Assembly (NCBI RefSeq): GCF_017104645.1
Contig: NZ_JAAGPF010000048.1
Location: 1 to 34,930, forward strand
Reading direction: 5' to 3'
Length of the DNA stretch: 34,930 nt
Source: Burkholderia sp. Ac-20379
GTDB lineage: Bacteria; Pseudomonadota; Gammaproteobacteria; Burkholderiales; Burkholderiaceae
The notes beneath the pieces were generated by a model. It saw only the letters and a list, made by a program, of their open reading frames with translations, ran no database searches and was not told where the DNA came from. Both the position numbers and the translations under genes were made by a program. This document shows positions 15,288-23,147 of this stretch, piece by piece. Numbering within the stretch: position 1 is the stretch's first letter; every line of letters starts with the position of its first letter.

Positions 15288-15842
15288 TCAAGCGCCGGCC
15301 GGCGTGTTCCGATCCGCCAGCGCGGCAACCTGCCGAAGCACGAATTCGAATGCGTCCGCCAGCGCCGGCACGACGCGCACGCCGGGCGGCACGGCCGCGA
15401 ACGCCTCGCTCGGCCCGACGCACACGAGCGGCTTGCGAAACCGGGCCGCCAGCCGGATTTCGTCGAGCGTGCCCTGCGAACCGGGCAGCGCCACCACCAC
15501 ATCGCTCGTCAGCACGTTCACATAGTTGCGGTTCAGCGTGCCATCGGGCGTACCCGGCACCTTGCGCGGCAGCGGCGTCAGCACCGGCAGATCGACATAC
15601 GGATTCGGATAGCCGTCGAGCGGCGCGAACCCCTGCTCGGCATGCGGCTCGCTCGGCACGATCCCGATGGAGCGCCCCCGCCGGTTCGGCGCGAGCGAGA
15701 ACGCCCGCGCGGTGGACAGCATCACGCCGCGCCCCGCGCCGGTCAGCAGGTCGAAGCCCTGTTCGGCGATCCATCGCCCCAGCGGCTCGGCCAGTTCGGG
15801 CCACGCCTCTTTCCCCGATCCCATCACACCGACTATCGGCAC
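15288..15842 (-). CDS. LOG-like (SLOG superfamily) nucleotide-binding protein
   Basis: This 184-residue Rossmann-like protein of the LOG/TIGR00725 group opens with VGVMGSGKEAW and has LLTGAGRGVM (about 32-41). The later loop VALPGSQGTLDEI corresponds to the PGGxGTxxE motif of lysine decarboxylase-like phosphoribohydrolases, with the second Gly replaced by Ser and Asp-Glu at its end. True LOG enzymes release cytokinins from nucleotides; this subgroup is largely uncharacterised and may bind or cleave another nucleotide. The start is a GTG at 15842 with GGGGAG six bases upstream. It is a single gene between the convergent TetR gene and the terminator of the large leftward operon. Confidence 0.75.
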   Translation of the reverse strand: MPIVGVMGSGKEAWPELAEPLGRWIAEQGFDLLTGAGRGVMLSTARAFSLAPNRRGRSIGIVPSEPHAEQGFAPLDGYPNPYVDLPVLTPLPRKVPGTPDGTLNRNYVNVLTSDVVVALPGSQGTLDEIRLAARFRKPLVCVGPSEAFAAVPPGVRVVPALADAFEFVLRQVAALADRNTPAGA

Positions 15843-15923
15843 GCGCGTCTCCCCTTTCGATTAGTCGTGCAGTTTAATCGATGGACGCACGCGGCATGGT
15901 GCGGGCGGCGGCAACGCGCCATG

Positions 15924-15948
15924 AAAAAAAGGCGCGCCGAAGCGCGCC
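15924..15948 (-). terminator. Intrinsic terminator of the eleven-gene operon
   Basis: On the minus strand, GGCGCGC and GCGCGCC form a perfect 7-bp stem around a TTCG tetraloop, followed at once by seven T residues (15930-15924). It starts 24 bases beyond the stop of the shikimate-dehydrogenase-like gene. It is the strongest terminator in the window. Confidence 0.9.
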
Positions 15949-15972
15949 CTGCCGGCCACCTGGCGCTCGGCC

Positions 15973-16851
15973 TCAGGCCGCCTTGCGCACCAGGTCGCGC
16001 AGCTCGGCCGGAAACAGCATGTCGCGCGCGATCGAATCGTCGCGCCGCAGCAAGTCGGCCGCCGCCGGCACGCCGAAGAAATCCAGGAACAGCGGCGATT
16101 GCAGGATCAGCATGTCGAAGCCCGGCAACACCGCCTTGCCCTGCTTGATCGCGGCCTGCAGCAGCGGCGTGGGCTGATTCTTCATCAGGATGTCGCACAC
16201 CTGCGCCCCCGCGTCGATCCGCTCGGCCGGCACCGGCAGCGGATCGGCGGCCTTCAGCCCGAGCGGCGACGCGTTGATCACCAGCTCGTACCCGGCCGGA
16301 TCGTTGCTGTCCTGCACCGTCACCGCCACGCCGTACTGCCGGCTCAGCGATGCCGCCAGGTCCCGCGCCTTCGCCGTGTCGGGATCGTACAGGCCGATGC
16401 GCGGCACGCCGCCCTCGACGAGCGCCGCGGCGATCGCGCTGGCCGCGCCGCCCGCGCCCACCAGGAACGTCGATTTGCCCTGATACGGCATGGCGTAGCG
16501 ATCCATCGACTTGACGAAGCCCAGCCCGTCGAACAGCTCGCCCTCGAGTTCGCCGTTGGCGTTGCGGCGGATCGCATTGACCGCGTTGGCCACCGTCGCG
16601 CCCTTCGACTTGCGCTCGACAATGCCGGCCGCGATCGACTTGTGCGGAATCGACAGCACCATGCCGCGTGTGGTGTCCGAACGGAACAGCGCGCGCACCG
16701 TCGCCTCGAGATGCTCGGGCGCCACCTGCAACGGCACCATCACCGCGTCGATCTCGCACAGCGGGAAAATCTGGTTGAAAATCTCCGGCGTGCGAACCTG
16801 TTCGATCGGGTCCGCCACCATGAAGAACACGCCTGTCTTGCCCGTAATCAT
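15973..16851 (-). CDS. Shikimate dehydrogenase family protein
   Basis: This 292-residue protein has the AroE fold. The catalytic pair is present: Lys71 in SIPHKS and Asp108 in LFDGLGF. Asn92 keeps the spacing of E. coli AroE residues Lys65/Asn86/Asp102. The NAD(P) motif is GAGGAA (132-137). The substrate-binding N-terminus lacks the SxS-type shikimate contacts (it reads ADPIEQVRTPEIFN), so the substrate is probably not shikimate. AGGAGG lies upstream of the ATG. It is the last gene of the leftward operon, 91 bases after the proline-racemase-like gene, and is followed by the terminator. It probably oxidises or reduces a hydroxy or keto intermediate of the same pathway. Confidence 0.8.
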   Translation of the reverse strand: MITGKTGVFFMVADPIEQVRTPEIFNQIFPLCEIDAVMVPLQVAPEHLEATVRALFRSDTTRGMVLSIPHKSIAAGIVERKSKGATVANAVNAIRRNANGELEGELFDGLGFVKSMDRYAMPYQGKSTFLVGAGGAASAIAAALVEGGVPRIGLYDPDTAKARDLAASLSRQYGVAVTVQDSNDPAGYELVINASPLGLKAADPLPVPAERIDAGAQVCDILMKNQPTPLLQAAIKQGKAVLPGFDMLILQSPLFLDFFGVPAAADLLRRDDSIARDMLFPAELRDLVRKAA

Positions 16852-16906
16852 CCATCCTCCTGAATTTCGTCGTCCTGAATATTGGGACGTGTTTCGCTCG
16901 AGTCGA

Positions 16907-16931
16907 GGCGGGCCGCGCCCAGCGGCCCGCC
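16907..16931 (-). other. Intercistronic 10-bp hairpin
   Basis: GGCGGGCCGC (16907-16916) and GCGGCCCGCC (16922-16931) pair perfectly around a 5-base loop, 11 bases after the stop of the proline-racemase-like gene. Without a U tract it probably stabilises the upstream mRNA or causes partial termination before the last gene. Confidence 0.5.
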
Positions 16932-16942
16932 TGCCCCGCGCG

Positions 16943-17971
16943 TTACTTCGGGAACCCTTCGCCCCAGGTGTCGCTGAGCATGAAGCCCGCGGCCAGCGGA
17001 TCGTCGGGATCCACGCCGATCTGCTCGACGCTGTAGATCCAGGCGCGCCCGGTGATGCGCGGCAGCACGGCTTCCTTGCCGCCGAGTTCCGTGCGGCCCA
17101 GCAGCTCGACGCCGAACTCGCTGCCGATGGTGGAGCGCGACGTGAGCTTGCCGCCTACCTCCACCTTGCCGCGCGCGGCCAGCGTGGCCAGATTCGCCGA
17201 GCTGCCGGTGCCGCACGGCGAGCGGTCGATACGGCCCGGCGGCAGCGTCGTGCAGGTCTGGTATTCGGTATCGCTCAGGCGGTTGCGGAACATCACGTAG
17301 GCGAGCTGATTGATTTCCGGATACAGCGGGTGCTGGATGCGGATCTGCTCGTTGATGACCTCGCGCAGCTTCACGCCGAGATCGGCCAGCCGCCGTGCGT
17401 TCTCGGGCGCGATCGTCAGGCCCACCTGGTCGACGTCGACCAGCGCGTAGTACACGCCGCCGAACGCCACGTCCACGCGGATCGTGCCGAATTCAGCGGT
17501 GTCGATCGGCAGATCGAGGTGCTCGACGAAGGCCGGCACCATGTCGAGCGAGACGCCGACGCAGCGGCCGTCGTAACAGGTGGCGCGCGCGGTCACCAGC
17601 CCGGCCGGCGTGTCGAGCACGACCGTGGTGAGCGGTTCCTGCATCGGCACGATGCCCATTTCGAGCAGCGCCGTGACCACGCAGATCGAATTGCTGCCCG
17701 ACATCGGATGCGCCTTGTCGGATTGCAGCACGATGAAGCCGGCGTGCGCCTCGGGGCGCGTGGGCGGCAACAGCAGGTTGACCGACATCTGCAGGCAGCC
17801 GCGCGGCTCCAGCACGACGAGCTTGCGCAGGCTGTCGTCCACCTCGTTGATGTGGTTCATCTTGTCGAGCATGGTTTCGCCGGGGATGTTCACGACGCCG
17901 CCCGTGATCACCTTGCCGATTTCGCCCTCGCAATGCACGCCGACCAGTTGCAATGTCTTTTTCCAGCGCAT
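16943..17971 (-). CDS. Proline racemase family protein with Ser/Cys active site
   Basis: This 342-residue enzyme belongs to the proline racemase superfamily (proline racemase, 4-hydroxyproline 2-epimerase, trans-3-hydroxyproline dehydratase). These use two residues on opposite faces of the substrate. Here the first position is Ser91 in HPMSGSNS, where racemases have Cys. The second is Cys253 in DRSPCGTGSSAN. The Ser/Cys combination argues against plain proline racemase and leaves a hydroxyproline-like epimerase or another cyclic amino acid as options. It lies directly downstream of a D-amino-acid oxidase-like gene, matching the epimerase-then-oxidase logic of hydroxyproline degradation. AGAGAG lies seven bases before the ATG. 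Confidence 0.85.
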   Translation of the reverse strand: MRWKKTLQLVGVHCEGEIGKVITGGVVNIPGETMLDKMNHINEVDDSLRKLVVLEPRGCLQMSVNLLLPPTRPEAHAGFIVLQSDKAHPMSGSNSICVVTALLEMGIVPMQEPLTTVVLDTPAGLVTARATCYDGRCVGVSLDMVPAFVEHLDLPIDTAEFGTIRVDVAFGGVYYALVDVDQVGLTIAPENARRLADLGVKLREVINEQIRIQHPLYPEINQLAYVMFRNRLSDTEYQTCTTLPPGRIDRSPCGTGSSANLATLAARGKVEVGGKLTSRSTIGSEFGVELLGRTELGGKEAVLPRITGRAWIYSVEQIGVDPDDPLAAGFMLSDTWGEGFPK

Positions 17972-18017
17972 GACTCACTCTCTTTGAATTGCGCGCCTCG
18001 CGGCGCTCGATGGTTCG

Positions 18018-18036
18018 GGGCGCGCCGGGCGCGCCC
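18018..18036 (-). other. Intercistronic hairpin between oxidase and racemase genes
   Basis: GGGCGCG (18018-18024) pairs with CGCGCCC (18030-18036) around a 5-base loop, in the 90-base gap between the oxidase stop and the racemase start. It is a likely RNA stability or attenuation element, with no U tract. Confidence 0.4.
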
Positions 18037-18061
18037 ATCCAGTTCTACAGCCGCTCGTGCC

Positions 18062-19354
18062 TCAGAAGCGGTAGGCGCTGAACGGCGCCAGGTTCGTTTG
18101 CGGCGTGACGCCGCGCGCCAGTTCGGCGATCAGGCGGCCGGTGGTGGCGCCGAGCGTCAGGCCGAGCTGGCCGTGGCCGATCGCCATCAGCACGTTCGGC
18201 AGCCGGCGCGAGCGGTCGATGATCGGCTTCGTATCGGGCAGGAACGGCCGGTAGCCCACGCCGAATTCGTGACGCTCGGTGCGCAGTTGCGGCAGCACGC
18301 GGCGCGCCTTGTCGAGGATGATCTGCGCGCGCCGGAAATTCGGCTCGGCGCCGCGCGCGGCGAATTCGATCGTGCCGCCGATCTGCAGGCCGCGGCGCAT
18401 CGGCGTGAAGCAGAAGCCGCCGTCGCCGTAGATGACGGAATGACGAAACTCGACATCCGATTCCGGCAGCAGCACCTGGTAGCCGGCCACGCCTTCGAGC
18501 GGCACGTCGATGCCCAGCTGCGGGAAGAACTGCCGCGCGCCCGCGCCGGCCGCCACCACCAGTTGCGCGGCGGCGATCCGCTCGCCGTTAGCCAGCGTCA
18601 CGCCGGTGGCGCGCCCCGCGTCTTCCTCGATGCGCTTGACGGCGCCGCGGATGCGGCGCCCGCCCTGCTGCACGAAGCTCTCCGTCAGCGCCGCGATGAA
18701 GCGCTCGGTATCGCTGACGAACCGCCATTGCGGCAGCAGGATGCCGTGCGAGAAGCGCCCGGCCAGCACCGGCTCGAGATCGCCGATCTCGGCCGCGTTC
18801 AGCACCTGCGACTGGAAGCCGAGCGATTCGCGCAGCACGTTGTGCGGCCGTTCGTGCTCGATGCCGGCCGGGCTGTCGAATACCTGCATGACGGGGCGCT
18901 GCACGAGCAGCGCGTCGTCGTCGCAGGCGGCCAGCAGCGTGGCGTAATCGGCGAACACCTGCTGCGTGAGCGTGGCCATCGCCTGCGCGATGTCGTGCAC
19001 GCGCGAATGCCGCGCGCAGGCCATGAAGCGCAGCAGCCACGGCACGATGCCGGGCAGCGCGCTCGGGCGCAGCGCGAGCGGGCCGGTCTGGTCGAGCAGC
19101 CAGCCCGGCACCTTCATCAGCAGGCCCGGTTTGGACAACGGAATGATCTCGCCCACCGAGATCTGGCCGCAACTCCATTTGGCCGTGCTGTCGCCCGGTG
19201 CGGCCGGGTCGATCAGCGTGACGTCGAAGCCGCTGCGCTGCAGGTACAGCGCGCAGCAGGTGCCGACGATGCCGCCGCCGACGACAACGGCGGGCTCGCG
19301 CGTCGCGGCTGCCGCCGCCGGTTCGGAAATGCGCTCGTGAGGTACGGAGTTCAT
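18062..19354 (-). CDS. FAD-dependent D-amino acid oxidase/dehydrogenase (DadA-like)
   Basis: This 430-residue protein belongs to the DAO family. A short Ala-rich lead precedes the FAD-binding motif VVVGGGIVGTCCALYL (from about residue 23). The middle has the DadA-like KWSCGQISVGEI segment and the C-terminus has the flavin-contacting GHGQLGLTLGATTGRL. It resembles the small subunit of D-amino acid dehydrogenase and the D-hydroxyproline dehydrogenase type (LhpB-like), which convert a D-amino acid to an imine. It is the ninth gene of the operon, after the ABC transporter and before the racemase-like gene, so the pair can turn an L-isomer into an oxidisable D-isomer. The start at 19354 has no obvious ribosome site. 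Confidence 0.85.
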   Translation of the reverse strand: MNSVPHERISEPAAAAATREPAVVVGGGIVGTCCALYLQRSGFDVTLIDPAAPGDSTAKWSCGQISVGEIIPLSKPGLLMKVPGWLLDQTGPLALRPSALPGIVPWLLRFMACARHSRVHDIAQAMATLTQQVFADYATLLAACDDDALLVQRPVMQVFDSPAGIEHERPHNVLRESLGFQSQVLNAAEIGDLEPVLAGRFSHGILLPQWRFVSDTERFIAALTESFVQQGGRRIRGAVKRIEEDAGRATGVTLANGERIAAAQLVVAAGAGARQFFPQLGIDVPLEGVAGYQVLLPESDVEFRHSVIYGDGGFCFTPMRRGLQIGGTIEFAARGAEPNFRRAQIILDKARRVLPQLRTERHEFGVGYRPFLPDTKPIIDRSRRLPNVLMAIGHGQLGLTLGATTGRLIAELARGVTPQTNLAPFSAYRF

Positions 19355-19403
19355 CGTGAGGAAAGTTCGGTCTGCAAGGGAATCGGGGCGCGGCGCGCCG
19401 GGT

Positions 19404-20069
19404 TCAATAGGCGAAGCGCCGCAGGAAACGGCTTTCGATCAGGCCCACCGCGCGCGTCAACGGGAAGGCCACCACGAAATAGATGATGCCCACCGTGGTC
19501 AGGAATTCCAGCGGCCGCGCCGTGGCGTTCGAGATGCTCTGCCCCACGTACATCAGGTCCGCCACGCCCACCGACGAAATCAGCGCGCTCTCCTTGAACA
19601 GGCTGATGACGTTCGACAGCAGCGGCGGAATCGCGCGCAGCAGCGCCTGCGGGAAGATCACATGAACGATCTTGACCTGATGCGTGAGGCTCAGCGCGAT
19701 GCAGGCGTCGTGCTGCTCCGACGAGATGGACTTCAGCGCGCCGCGGAACGTCTCGCTGGTGATCGCCGCCATGTAGGCCGTCAGCGAAATCACCACCGAC
19801 AGATACGGCGGAATCGGCAACCGGAACACCACCGGGAAGCAGAAGAACACCCAGAACAACTGGATCAGCAGCGGCGTGCCGCGAAAGAACTCCACGTACA
19901 GCGTGGTCAGCACCTTGATCGCGCGCGACGGCGCGAGGCGCAACAGGCTCAGGCCGAAACCGAGCAGGCTGCCGAGCAGCGCGCAGCCGCCGGTGAACGC
20001 CACGGTCAGGCCGAGCCCCTTGAGCAGCACGAGCCAGTAAGCCGGCACCACGGAAAAGTCGATACTCAT
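19404..20069 (-). CDS. Amino-acid-type ABC transporter permease
   Basis: This 221-residue permease of the His/Glu/Gln/Arg (HisM/GlnP) family has about five membrane helices, starting with WLVLLKGLGLTVAFTGGCAL. FFRGTPLLIQLFW (about 61-73) is the family signature. The ATPase-contacting EAA loop, DACIALSLTHQVKIVHVIFP, lies at about 121-140. It pairs with the second permease 10 bases upstream to make a heterodimeric channel. AGGAG lies seven bases before its ATG. Its place within a catabolic operon implies a dedicated importer for a polar amino-acid-like substrate. Confidence 0.9.
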   Translation of the reverse strand: MSIDFSVVPAYWLVLLKGLGLTVAFTGGCALLGSLLGFGLSLLRLAPSRAIKVLTTLYVEFFRGTPLLIQLFWVFFCFPVVFRLPIPPYLSVVISLTAYMAAITSETFRGALKSISSEQHDACIALSLTHQVKIVHVIFPQALLRAIPPLLSNVISLFKESALISSVGVADLMYVGQSISNATARPLEFLTTVGIIYFVVAFPLTRAVGLIESRFLRRFAY

Positions 20070-20079
20070 GATGCGCTCC

Positions 20080-20751
20080 TCAACGCTGCATGGCCGCGTC
20101 CTGCCGGCGCTCGATGATATGAACCAGCCGCGAGATCGGCAGCGACAGGGCGAAGTAGATCAGCGCCACCAGCGAGTAGGTCTCGAGCGGACGATAGGCT
20201 TCCACCGCCAGGCTCTTGCCCACGTACATCAGATCCGCCACCGCCACGATCGCCACCAGCGCGCTCTGCTGCAGCGTGCCGATGCCGTTGGTCATCAGCA
20301 CCGGCAGCGCGCTGCGCAGCGCCTGCGGCAGCACCACGTACAGCGTGCGCTGCCACGGCTTGAGGCCGAGCGCGATGCACGCGTCGAGATGCTCCTTCGG
20401 CACCGCCTGCACGCCGGCCCGGTAGGCCTCGGCGTTGAACGCCGTCAGGTTCAGGCCGAGCGCCAGCACGCCCATCGTGATCGGATCGATGAACACGTCG
20501 ACCATCATCGGGATGCAGTAGAAGAACCAGAGAATCTGCAACAGCGCCGGCGTGCAGCGGAAGAACTCGATGAACAACTGCGCGGGCACCCGCACGATCG
20601 CCCACCGGCTCATCACCACGAGGCACAGCAGGAAGCCCAGCACCAGCCCCATCGCGTTGGCGGCCAGCGCCAGCTCGACCGTCACGCGCAGGCCGCCGAG
20701 CAGCGCGCCCGCGCTGCCGTGCAGAAAACTGAAATCGAATTGATAGCCCAT
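20080..20751 (-). CDS. Amino-acid-type ABC transporter permease
   Basis: This 223-residue paralogue of the next permease belongs to the same HisM/GlnP family, with about five predicted helices. The signature is FFRCTPALLQILWFFY (about 63-78). The EAA loop is DACIALGLKPWQRTLYVVLP. GAGG lies eight bases before the ATG, and the gene starts 10 bases after the ATPase stop, so the three transporter genes are translationally close. The two permeases are distinct enough to form a heterodimer in the inner membrane. Confidence 0.9.
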   Translation of the reverse strand: MGYQFDFSFLHGSAGALLGGLRVTVELALAANAMGLVLGFLLCLVVMSRWAIVRVPAQLFIEFFRCTPALLQILWFFYCIPMMVDVFIDPITMGVLALGLNLTAFNAEAYRAGVQAVPKEHLDACIALGLKPWQRTLYVVLPQALRSALPVLMTNGIGTLQQSALVAIVAVADLMYVGKSLAVEAYRPLETYSLVALIYFALSLPISRLVHIIERRQDAAMQR

Positions 20752-20761
20752 CTCGCGATCC

Positions 20762-21595
20762 TCAGTCCAGGTGCAGCACCTTGGTCAGGAATTCGCGCGT
20801 GCGCGATTCCTTCGGGTTCTTGAACATCTCGGCCGGCGCGCCCTGCTCGACCACCTTGCCGCTCGCGCAGAACACCACGCGGGTGGCGATGTCGCGCGCG
20901 AAGTGCATGTCGTGCGTGACGATGATCATCGCCATCTTCTGCTCGGCCAGTTGCAGCATGACGTTCTGCACCTCGACCACCATTTCCGGATCGAGCGCCG
21001 AGGTCACTTCGTCGAACAGCATCAGCTTCGGCTCGAGCATCAGCGCGCGGGCGATCGCCACGCGCTGCTTCTGGCCGCCCGAGAGCTGGCTCGGATAGGC
21101 GTTCAGCTTGCTTTCGAGGCCGAGCCGCGCGAGGTAGCGGCGCGCGCGCTCGGTGGCCTCGGCCTTCGAGAGGCCGCCCACCTTGACCGGCGCGAGGATC
21201 AGATTGCTCAGCACCGACAGGTGCGGAAACAGCGTGTAGTGCTGGAACACCATGCCGATCTGCTTCTGCAGCTTCGCGTCGATCCGTTTCGAGGCGCGCG
21301 CCTCGTTGCCCTTGATATAGGGCTTGCCCTGAAACGCGATCTCGCCGCTCTGGATGCCCTCCAGCCCCATCATCACGCGCAGCAGCGAGCTCTTGCCGCT
21401 GCCGCTCGGGCCGATCACGACGAGCCGGTCGTCGGCGCGCATGTCGAGATTCATGCGATCCATCACGACGAGATGCTCGCCGTAGGATTTGGTGACGTCG
21501 CGCAGCTGCACGAAATCCGCCGCCGGCTGGGGCTCGCTCGCACCTGGCTGGGCCGGTTCCGCCGCGCGCGGCGACTGTGTCAGAGATACCAACAT
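20762..21595 (-). CDS. Amino-acid-type ABC transporter ATPase
   Basis: This 277-residue ATPase of the GlnQ/HisP type has Walker A GPSGSGKSS (62-70), Q-loop Gln118, signature LSGGQKQR (171-178), Walker B LMLFDE (191-196) and switch His228 in VTHDMHFA. A 28-residue Ala/Pro-rich lead precedes the conserved domain. The start at 21595 was chosen because GGGAGG lies nine bases upstream; an ATG at 21604 directly abuts that ribosome site and is less likely. It energises the two downstream permeases together with the upstream binding protein. Confidence 0.9.
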   Translation of the reverse strand: MLVSLTQSPRAAEPAQPGASEPQPAADFVQLRDVTKSYGEHLVVMDRMNLDMRADDRLVVIGPSGSGKSSLLRVMMGLEGIQSGEIAFQGKPYIKGNEARASKRIDAKLQKQIGMVFQHYTLFPHLSVLSNLILAPVKVGGLSKAEATERARRYLARLGLESKLNAYPSQLSGGQKQRVAIARALMLEPKLMLFDEVTSALDPEMVVEVQNVMLQLAEQKMAMIIVTHDMHFARDIATRVVFCASGKVVEQGAPAEMFKNPKESRTREFLTKVLHLD

Positions 21596-21691
21596 GAGAT
21601 ACATCCTCCCGCTAAGCGCAACGCTGGCGCCTGTGACTGTGCTCAACAACCGGAAACCGGCGCGGCAAGCCGCCGCCGTTCAGAACCCATC

Positions 21692-21726
21692 CCGGGCGCG
21701 GCGGCCGCCAAGCCGCCCTTGCCCGG
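21692..21726 (-). other. Hairpin between binding protein and ATPase genes
   Basis: CCGGGC (21692-21697) pairs with GCCCGG (21721-21726), with inner GGCGG/CCGCC pairing. The 137-base gap is the longest inside the operon. Hairpins at this point are common in transporter operons, where they keep binding-protein mRNA more abundant than membrane components; that role is inferred here. Confidence 0.5.
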
Positions 21727-21732
21727 ACGCGT

Positions 21733-22566
21733 TTACTTCGTGGCCGCCAGCGTTTCCTTGATGGCGGCGTCCACCCGGCCGTTGACCGTGCCGGACTTGA
21801 TCTGCTGCGCGATGAACTGGTTCAGCACCGCCACGTCGGCGGCCGGGGTGTCCTTGCGCACGCCGAACGCGATGCCCTGCTGCGCCAGCGGCGGGTTCGA
21901 CTTGTAGATTTCGGCCCAGTCGCCGTGCGAGCGCGCGAGCATCAGGTTGCTCATGTTGTCGTCGGCCAGCACGTCGGCGCGCTTGGACATCAGCGCGAGG
22001 CGCGTTTCGTCGAAGCCCGGCAGGCGCATGATGGTGGCCTGCTTGATCGTGCCGGTCACCACGCGGTCGGCCGCCGAGCCCGACATCACCGCCACCTGCA
22101 CGCCCGGCTTGTCGATCGCGGCGAGCGATGCGACCGGCTTGGCCAGCTTCGGGTTGTGCTTGTTGTAGGCGAACGTGACGCTGTAATCCACCACCGGCTG
22201 CGAGAACGAGATCGCCTTCTCGCGCTCCGGCGTGTCGTTCAGCGACACCGAGATGTCCCACTTGTCCGATTGCAGGCCCGCGACGATGTTGTCCCAGGTG
22301 GTGTCGACGAACTGCACCTTGACCTTCAGCACCTTCTCGCCGAAATCCTTGCAGAGGCCCGGAAACACGCCGCCGTAGGCGCCGCTCATCGGATCCTTCA
22401 TGGTGTACGGGGCCGACAGCGCCACGCCGCAGCGCAGCACGCCGGCCTTGCGCACGGCCTGCCAGTTCGACGCGTCCTGCGCCTGCACCGGCGCGGCGGC
22501 CATCGCGGCGCCGAAGGTCGCCGCGCATACCATGGCGCGGCCGAGAATGTGAGTCATCCGAAACAT
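21733..22566 (-). CDS. Amino-acid-type ABC transporter substrate-binding protein
   Basis: This 277-residue periplasmic binding protein is of SBP family 3 (polar amino acids). The signal peptide covers residues 1-29, with a likely signal peptidase I site after PVQA. The mature part shows VRKAGVLRCGVALSAPYTMK, then GLCKDFGEKVL, and SDKWDISVSLNDTPEREKAI, the usual ligand-pocket landmarks. AGAGG lies six bases before the ATG at 22566; an ATG three codons later is also possible. It lies between the RidA-like gene and the ATPase gene and defines the substrate of the import system, most likely an amino acid or amino-acid-like compound. Confidence 0.9.
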   Translation of the reverse strand: MFRMTHILGRAMVCAATFGAAMAAAPVQAQDASNWQAVRKAGVLRCGVALSAPYTMKDPMSGAYGGVFPGLCKDFGEKVLKVKVQFVDTTWDNIVAGLQSDKWDISVSLNDTPEREKAISFSQPVVDYSVTFAYNKHNPKLAKPVASLAAIDKPGVQVAVMSGSAADRVVTGTIKQATIMRLPGFDETRLALMSKRADVLADDNMSNLMLARSHGDWAEIYKSNPPLAQQGIAFGVRKDTPAADVAVLNQFIAQQIKSGTVNGRVDAAIKETLAATK

Positions 22567-22660
22567 GTTCAACCTCTTTGATCTGGGGTTGGCCCGGGCC
22601 CGCCAAGCCATTCGATTGTTCGAACGCGGCACGCCGCCCGGCGCGCCGCGCATGCCGCCC

Positions 22661-23131
22661 TTAGTTCAGTTCGAAAATACCGTCGAGCTCGACCGCCACG
22701 CCGCGCGGCAGCGAATTGCAGCCCACCGCGGCGCGCGTGTGCCGGCCGGCATCGCCCAGCACGGCGATCACGAGATCGGACGCGCCGTTGATCACCTTCG
22801 GATGCTCGGTGAATTCCGGCGCGGCGTTGACGAAGCCGCCGAGCCGCACGCAGCCCGCCACCTTCGACCAATCGCCGCCGACCGCCGCATCGACCTGCGC
22901 CAGCACGTTGACGGCGCAGATCCGCGCGGCCTCCTGCCCCTGTTCGAGCGTCAGGTCCTGCCCGACCTTGCCGGTAAACCGGTCGACGCCGCCGACCACC
23001 GGCACCTGGCCCGACACGTAGAGCAGGTTGCCCACCCGCTTGGCGGGCAGGAAGTTGGCGCCGGGCTTGACGGCCGTCTCCGGCGCCTCGATGCCCAGCT
23101 TGCCCAGGCGGGCTTTCAGCGATTCACTCAT
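22661..23131 (-). CDS. RidA/YjgF family protein
   Basis: This 156-residue member of the Rid superfamily is longer than classic RidA (about 128). It shows LYVSGQVPVV (about 37-46), FTGKVGQDLTLEQGQ and the C-terminal RAAVGCNSLPRGVAVELD, where Arg133 is in the position of the imine-binding arginine. RidA proteins hydrolyse reactive enamines and imines to keto acids. In this operon it would handle the imine made by the DadA-like oxidase. The ATG at 23131 has GGAG eight bases upstream; a GTG at 23140 is in frame but too close to that site. Confidence 0.85.
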   Translation of the reverse strand: MSESLKARLGKLGIEAPETAVKPGANFLPAKRVGNLLYVSGQVPVVGGVDRFTGKVGQDLTLEQGQEAARICAVNVLAQVDAAVGGDWSKVAGCVRLGGFVNAAPEFTEHPKVINGASDLVIAVLGDAGRHTRAAVGCNSLPRGVAVELDGIFELN

Positions 23132-23147
23132 GTTGTCCACTCCAGGT

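Noticed and set aside
15293-15304. CGCCGGCCGGCG palindrome between the TetR and LOG-like genes as a terminator
   Set aside because: It has no loop and no U tract, and such GC palindromes are common at this base composition.
16943-17971. Plain proline racemase
   Set aside because: The first catalytic Cys is Ser, so a specific racemase call is not justified.
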